64,000 nucleotides of DNA from Micromussa lordhowensis. Taxonomy: Eukaryota > Cnidaria > Anthozoa > Scleractinia > Lobophylliidae. Where the stretch lies: contig CAXHUQ010001387.1 in NCBI GenBank assembly GCA_964020085.1, positions 248,001 through 312,000 on the forward strand, in the 5' to 3' direction. The notes under the pieces are model-generated. The model made no database searches, was not told the origin of the DNA, and was given only the letters and a program-made list of their open reading frames with translations. The translations under genes and the position numbers were made by a program. Positions 57,977-64,000 of the stretch are shown here, one piece after another; within the stretch, counting starts at the first letter, position 1; each line of letters starts with the position of its first letter.

Positions 57977-60168
57977 TTGCACTTTAAGTGCATACTAATT
58001 AGGACATGATGCCATTTGCGCCAGGGTGTTTTTGAAGCCCCTATAGTCGGCCTACTTTTTTGAGCATTTTGCCTTGGTCCCCCCTTGGCAAAATCTCAGA
58101 AAATGGCCGATTTAGGTGTCCTTGCCAAATGTGTCATAAATCGGCTCTGCGGACACTTATGGAGCCGCAGTTTGCAGCAAAATGTTGTGCTATGTTTGCA
58201 CTTCAAGTGCATACTAATTAGGAGATGATGCCATTTGCGCCAGGGTGTTTTTGAAGCCCCTATAGTCGGCCTACTTTTTTGAGCATTTTGCCTTGGTCCC
58301 CTTTTGGCAAAATCTCAGAAAATGGCCGATTTAGGTGTCCTTGCCAAATTTGTCATAACTCGGCTCTGCGGACACTTATGGAGCCGCAGTTTGCAGCACA
58401 ATGTTGTGCCATGTTTGCACTTCAAGTGCATACTAATTAGGAGATGATGCCATTTGCGCCAGGGTGTTTTTTATGCCCCTATAGTCGGCCTACTTTTTTG
58501 AGCATTTTGCCTTGGTCCCCCCTTGGCAAAATCTCAGAAAATGGCCGATTTAGGTGTCCTTGCCAAATTTGTCATAACTCGGCTCTGCGGACACTTATGG
58601 AGCCGCAGTTTGCAGCAAAATGTTGTGCTATGTTTGCACTTCAAGTGCATAGTAATTAGGAGATGATGCCATTTGCGCCAGGGTGTTTTTGAAGCCCCTA
58701 TAGTCGGCCTACTTATTTGAGCATTTTGCCTTGGTCCCCCCTTGGCAAAATGTCAGAAAATGGCCGATTTAGGTGTCCTTGCCAAATTTGTCATAACTCG
58801 GCTCTGCGGACACTTATGGAGCCGCAGTTTGCAGCAAAATGTTGTGCTATGTTTGCACTTCAAGTGCATACTAATTTAGGAGATGATGCCATTTGCGCCA
58901 GGGTGTTTTTGAAGCCCCTATAGTCGGCCTACTTTTTTGAGCATTTTGCCTTGGTCCCCCCTTGGCAAAATGTCAGAAAATGGCCGATTTAGGTGTCTTT
59001 GCCAAATTTGTCATAACTTGGCTCTGCGGACACTTATGGAGCCGCAGTTTGCAGCAAAATGTTTTGCTATGTTTGCACTTCAAGTGCATACTAATTAGGA
59101 GATGATGCCATTTGCGCCAGGGTGTTTTTGAAGCCCCTATAGTCGGCCTACTTTTTTGAGCATTTTGCCTTGGTCCCCCCTTGGCAAAATCTCAGAAAAT
59201 GGCCGATTTAGGTGTCCTTGCCAAATTTGTCATAACTCGGCTCTGCGGACACTTATGGAGGCGCAGTTTGCAGCAAAAAGTTGTGCTATGTTTGCACTTC
59301 AAGTGCATACTAAATAGGAGATGATGCCATTTGCGCCAGGGTGTTTTTGTAGCCCCTATAGTCGGCCTACGTTTTTGAGCATTTTGCCTTGGTTCCCCCT
59401 TGGCAAAATCTCAGAAAATGGCCGATTTAGGTGTCCTTGCCAAATTTGCCATAACTCGGCTCTTCGGACACTTATGGAGCCGCAGTTTGCAGCAAAATGC
59501 TGTGCTATGTTTGCACTTTAAGTGCATACTAATAAAGAGATGATGCCATTTGCGCCAGGGTGTTTTTGAAGCCCCTATAGTCGGCCTACTTTTTTTGAGC
59601 ATTTTGCCTTGGTCCCCCCTTGGCAAAATCTCAGAAAATGGCCGATTTAGGTGTCCTTGCCAAATTTGTCATAACTCGGCTCTGCGGACACTTATCGAGC
59701 CGCAGTTTGCAGCAAAATGTTGTGCTATGTTTGCACTTCAAGTGCATAATAATTAAGAGTCGATGCCATTTGCGCCAGGGTGTTTTTGAAGCCCCTATAG
59801 TCGGCCTACTTTTTTGAGCATTTTGCCTTGGTCCCCCCTTGGCAAAATGTCAGAAAATGGCCGATTTAGGTGTCTTAGCCAAATTTGTCATAACTTGGCT
59901 CTGCGGACACTTATGGAGCCGCAGTTTGCAGCAAAATGTTTTGCTATGTTTGCACTTCAAGTGCATACTAATTAGGAGATGATGCCATTTGCGCCAGGGT
60001 GTTTTTGAAGCCCCTATAGTCGGCCTACTTTTTTGAGCATTTTGCCTTGGTCCCCCCTTGGCAAAATCTCAGAAAATGGCCGATTTAGGTGTCCTTGCCA
60101 AATTTGTCATAACTCGGCTCTGCGGACACTTATGGAGCCGCAGTTTGCAGCAAAATGTTGTGCTATGT
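57977..60168 (+). repeat. 10-monomer HOR, copy 1 (2192 bp)
   Basis: Ten monomers, two of 220 bp (extra T in CTAATTTAGG near 58872 and in CTTTTTTTGAGC near 59590). Markers are ACTTTAAGTG at 57981, CCCCTTTTGG at 58298, CACAATGTTGTGCC near 58397 and TTTTTTATGCCCC near 58467. A, B and C trimer-type monomers lie in order at 58853, 59073 and 59292. An A-like monomer with GTGTCTTAGCC follows at 59731. Confidence 0.9.
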
Positions 60169-62360
60169 TTGCACTTTAAGTGCATACTAATTAGGACATG
60201 ATGCCATTTGCGCCAGGGTGTTTTTGAAGCCCCTATAGTCGGCCTACTTTTTTGAGCATTTTGCCTTGGTCCCCCCTTGGCAAAATCTCAGAAAATGGCC
60301 GATTTAGGTGTCCTTGCCAAATGTGTCATAAATCGGCTCTGCGGACACTTATGGAGCCGCAGTTTGCAGCAAAATGTTGTGCTATGTTTGCACTTCAAGT
60401 GCATACTAATTAGGAGATGATGCCATTTGCGCCAGGGTGTTTTTGAAGCCCCTATAGTCGGCCTACTTTTTTGAGCATTTTGCCTTGGTCCCCTTTTGGC
60501 AAAATCTCAGAAAATGGCCGATTTAGGTGTCCTTGCCAAATTTGTCATAACTCGGCTCTTCGGACACTTATGGAGCCGCAGTTTGCAGCACAATGTTGTG
60601 CCATGTTTGCACTTCAAGTGCATACTAATTAGGAGATGATGCCATTTGCGCCAGGGTGTTTTTTATGCCCCTATAGTCGGCCTACTTTTTTGAGCATTTT
60701 GCCTTGGTCCCCCCTTGGCAAAATCTCAGAAAATGGCCGATTTAGGTGTCCTTGCCAAATTTGTCATAACTCGGCTCTGCGGACACTTATGGAGCCGCAG
60801 TTTGCAGCAAAATGTTGTGCTATGTTTGCACTTCAAGTGCATAGTAATTAGGAGATGATGCCATTTGCGCCAGGGTGTTTTTGAAGCCCCTATAGTCGGC
60901 CTACTTATTTGAGCATTTTGCCTTGGTCCCCCCTTGGCAAAATGTCAGAAAATGGCCGATTTAGGTGTCCTTGCCAAATTTGTCATAACTCGGCTCTGCG
61001 GACACTTATGGAGCCGCAGTTTGCAGCAAAATGTTGTGCTATGTTTGCACTTCAAGTGCATACTAATTTAGGAGATGATGCCATTTGCGCCAGGGTGTTT
61101 TTGAAGCCCCTATAGTCGGCCTACTTTTTTGAGCATTTTGCCTTGGTCCCCCCTTGGCAAAATGTCAGAAAATGGCCGATTTAGGTGTCTTTGCCAAATT
61201 TGTCATAACTTGGCTCTGCGGACACTTATGGAGCCGCAGTTTGCAGCAAAATGTTTTGCTATGTTTGCACTTCAAGTGCATACTAATTAGGAGATGATGC
61301 CATTTGCGCCAGGGTGTTTTTGAAGCCCCTATAGTCGGCCTACTTTTTTGAGCATTTTGCCTTGGTCCCCCCTTGGCAAAATCTCAGAAAATGGCCGATT
61401 TAGGTGTCCTTGCCAAATTTGTCATAACTCGGCTCTGCGGACACTTATGGAGGCGCAGTTTGCAGCAAAAAGTTGTGCTATGTTTGCACTTCAAGTGCAT
61501 ACTAAATAGGAGATGATGCCATTTGCGCCAGGGTGTTTTTGTAGCCCCTATAGTCGGCCTACGTTTTTGAGCATTTTGCCTTGGTTCCCCCTTGGCAAAA
61601 TCTCAGAAAATGGCCGATTTAGGTGTCCTTGCCAAATTTGTCATAACTCGGCTCTTCGGACACTTATGGAGCCGCAGTTTGCAGCAAAATGCTGTGCTAT
61701 GTTTGCACTTTAAGTGCATACTAATAAAGAGATGATGCCATTTGCGCCAGGGTGTTTTTGAAGCCCCTATAGTCGGCCTACTTTTTTTGAGCATTTTGCC
61801 TTGGTCCCCCCTTGGCAAAATCTCAGAAAATGGCCGATTTAGGTGTCCTTGCCAAATTTGTCATAACTCGGCTCTGCGGACACTTATCGAGCCGCAGTTT
61901 GCAGCAAAATGTTGTGCTATGTTTGCACTTCAAGTGCATAATAATTAAGAGTCGATGCCATTTGCGCCAGGGTGTTTTTGAAGCCCCTATAGTCGGCCTA
62001 CTTTTTTGAGCATTTTGCCTTGGTCCCCCCTTGGCAAAATGTCAGAAAATGGCCGATTTAGGTGTCTTAGCCAAATTTGTCATAACTTGGCTCTGCGGAC
62101 ACTTATGGAGCCGCAGTTTGCAGCAAAATGTTTTGCTATGTTTGCACTTCAAGTGCATACTAATTAGGAGATGATGCCATTTGCGCCAGGGTGTTTTTGA
62201 AGCCCCTATAGTCGGCCTACTTTTTTGAGCATTTTGCCTTGGTCCCCCCTTGGCAAAATGTCAGAAAATGGCCGATTTAGGTGTCTTTGCCAAATTTGTC
62301 ATAACTCGGCTCTGCGGACACTTATGGAGGCGCAGTTTGCAGCAAAAAGTTGTGCTATGT
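60169..62360 (+). repeat. 10-monomer HOR, copy 2 (2192 bp)
   Basis: Repeats copy 1 with both 220-bp monomers (ACTTTAAGTG at 60173, CCCCTTTTGG at 60490). Differences seen are CTCTTCGG near 60556 against CTCTGCGG, TTTGTCATAAC near 61637 against TTTGCCATAAC, and the last monomer. That monomer here is a hybrid with GTGTCTTTGCC and GGAGGCGCAG, so the copy ends near 62260. Confidence 0.88.
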
Positions 62361-63893
62361 TTGCACTTCAAGTGCATACTAAATAGGAGATGATGCCATT
62401 TGCGCCAGGGTGTTTTTGTAGCCCCTATAGTCGGCCTACTTTTTTGAGCATTTTGCTTTGGTCCCCCCTTGGCAAAATCTCAGAAAATGGCCGATTTAGG
62501 TGTCCTTGCCAAATGTGTCATAACTCGGCTCTTCGGACACTTATGGAGCCGCAGTTTGCAGCAAAATGTTGTGCTATGTTTGCACTTCAAGTGCATACTA
62601 ATTAAGAGTCGATGCCATTTGCGCCAGGGTGTTTTTGAAGCCCCTATAGTCGGCCTACTTTTTTGAGCATTTTGCTTTGGTCCCCCCTTGGCAAAATCTC
62701 AGAAAATGGCCGATTTAGGTGTCCTTGCCAAATGTGTCATAACTCGGCTCTTCGGACACTTATGGAGCCGCAGTTTGCAGCAAAATGCTGTGCTATGTTT
62801 GCACTTCAAGTGCATACTAATTAGGAGATGATGCCATTTGCGCCAGGGTGTTTTTGAAGCCCCTATAGTCGGCCTACTTTTTTCAGCATTTTGCCTTGGT
62901 CCCCCCTTGGCAAAATGTCAGAAAATGGCCGATTTAGGTGTCTTTGCCAAATTTTTCATAACTTGGCTCTGCGGACACTTATGGAGCCGCAGTTTGCAGC
63001 AAAATGTTTTGCTATGTTTGCACTTCAAGTGCATACAAATTAGGAGATGATGCCATTTGCGCCAGGGTGTTTTTGAAGCCCCTATAGTCGGCCTACTTTT
63101 TTGAGCATTTTGCATTGGTCCCCCCTTGGCAAAATCTCAGAAAATGGCCGATTTAGGTGTCCTTGCCAAATTTGTCATAACTCGGCTCTGCGGACACTTA
63201 TGGAGGCGCAGTTTGCAGCAAAAAGTTGTGCTATGTTTGCACTTTAAGTGCATACTAATTAGGAGATGATGCCATTTGCGCCAAGGTGTTTTTGGAGCCC
63301 CTATAGTCGGCCTACTTTTTTGAGCATTTTGCCTTGGTTCCCCCTTGGCAAAATCTCAGAAAATGGCCGATTTAGGTGTCCTTGCCAAATTTGTCATAAC
63401 TCGGCTCTTCGGACACTTATGGAGCCGCAGTTTGCAGCAAAATGCTGTGCTATGTTTGCACTTCAAGTGCATACTAATTAAGAGATGATGCCATTTGCGC
63501 CAGTGTGTTTTTGAAGCCCCTATAGTCGGCCGACTTTTTTGAGCATTTTGCCTTGGTCCCCCCTTGGCAAAATCTCAGAAAATGGCCGATTTAGGTGTCC
63601 TTGCCAAATTTGTCATAACTCGGCTCTGCGGACACTTATGGAGCCGCAGTTTGCAGCAAAATGTTGTGCTATGTTTGCACTTCAAGTGCATACTATTTAA
63701 GAGTCGATGCCATTTGCGCCAGGGTGTTTTTGAAGCCCCTATAGTCGGCCTACTTTTTTGAGCATTTTGATTTGGTCCCCCCTTGGCAAAATCTCAGAAA
63801 ATGGCCGATTTAGGTTTCCTTGCCAAATGTGTCATAAATCGGCTCTGCGGACACTTATGGAGCCGCAGTTTGCAGCAAAATGTTGTGCTATGT
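62361..63893 (+). repeat. Mixed monomers containing one A-B-C trimer
   Basis: Seven 219-bp monomers. The first resembles the GTAGCCCC monomer of the 10-mer. A, B and C types follow in order at 62799, 63018 and 63237. The last two carry AAGAGATGATG with CCAGTGTGTTTTTG (near 63482-63508) and TATTTAAGAGTCGATGCC with TTTTGATTTGG (near 63694-63775). GGCCGACTTTTTT near 63529 creates an EagI-type CGGCCG site. Confidence 0.75.
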
Positions 63894-64000
63894 TTGCACT
63901 TCAAGTGCATACTAATTAGGAGATGATGCCATTTGCGCCAGGGTGTTTTTGAAGCCCCTATAGTCGGCCGACTTTTTTCAGCATTTTGCCTTGGTCCCCT
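63894..64000 (+). repeat. Partial monomer cut by the window edge (107 bp)
   Basis: The first 107 bases of a further monomer, with CGGCCGACTTTTTTCAGC as in A-type units. It ends inside the C tract. The array clearly continues past the window, as it does on the left. Confidence 0.9.

Larger units (their letters stand above)
1..64000 (+). repeat. 219-bp satellite DNA array, about 292 tandem monomers
   Basis: The entire window consists of copies of one 219-bp unit joined head to tail in a single orientation. Taking each unit to begin at TTGCACTTCAAGTGCATA, starts fall at 1, 219, 438 and so on to 63894, which fits 292 units with a net shortfall of 55 bases. One 16-bp deletion explains 16 of these; the rest are mostly one-base losses, chiefly T5 to T4 near unit position 53 and C6 to C5 near position 103. 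Monomers differ from the consensus by a few substitutions, and those diagnostic variants recur at fixed distances, which defines the higher-order repeats listed separately. No unique sequence, transposon or inverted monomer interrupts the array. This organisation is known from eukaryotic heterochromatin. The family is not one I recognise, and its chromosomal location is inference. Confidence 0.97.

Noticed and set aside
740..63761. Many open reading frames of 60-126 codons on both strands
   Set aside because: They recur at multiples of the 219-bp period, encode shifted translations of the same repeat in several frames, overlap on opposite strands and have no recognisable domain. They are by-products of the repeat.
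1..64000. CRISPR array
   Set aside because: The whole 219-bp unit is repeated with no unique spacers, the unit is far longer than a CRISPR repeat-spacer pair, and there are no cas genes.
1..64000. Ribosomal DNA intergenic-spacer subrepeats
   Set aside because: No rRNA gene sequence is visible in 64 kb, and such a long uninterrupted subrepeat tract would be unusual. It cannot be fully excluded without flanking sequence.
1..64000. Transposon, retroelement or viral insertion within the array
   Set aside because: Monomer phase is continuous from 1 to 64000, with only one-base length changes and one 16-bp deletion, so there is no room for an insertion.

Overview
The whole 64 kb window is one uninterrupted head-to-tail satellite DNA array. 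The repeat unit is 219 bp (46% G+C by hand count of the consensus; 6 CpG per unit, observed/expected about 0.5). About 292 complete monomers lie in a single orientation, followed by a 107-bp partial unit at the right edge. I found no protein-coding gene, RNA gene, transposon, CRISPR array, telomere repeat, inversion or unique-sequence spacer. The many 60-126 codon open frames are by-products of a period divisible by three. Such an array is typical of constitutive heterochromatin (centromeric, pericentromeric or subtelomeric) in a eukaryotic nuclear genome. I do not recognise the satellite family and cannot name the species.

Above the monomer level the array is a succession of different higher-order repeats (HORs), each present in only a few copies. 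From left to right: an 8-mer of 1750 bp twice (1-3500); a 6-mer of 1313 bp twice (3720-6345); a 7-mer of 1532 bp 1.4 times (6565-8752); a 12-mer of 2626 bp twice (8753-14004); a transition (14005-16630); a family marked by EcoRI and SalI sites with 11, 13, 12, 12, 16 and 12 monomers (16631-33251); a dimer block (33252-33906); a 13-mer of 2843 bp with a 9-mer deletion derivative of 1971 bp (33907-41562); a mixed region (41563-46604); an A-B-C trimer of 657 bp (46605-48793 and 50328-55364) flanking a displaced segment copy (48794-50327); a mixed region with one 203-bp monomer (55365-57976); a 10-mer of 2192 bp twice (57977-62360); and mixed monomers to the end.

The layout reads as a record of repeated local unequal exchange or segmental amplification: near-identical adjacent copies, chimeric units, deletion-fusion monomers, one HOR type embedded in another, and restarts at the wrong monomer. 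Each monomer also carries a 15-bp near-palindrome, a 9-bp stem-loop around a C-rich loop, and two overlapping, mutually exclusive 6-bp hairpins. These are candidate structural or protein-binding elements with no demonstrated function. All coordinates, periods and variants were read by eye from the sequence; no alignment or database search was run.
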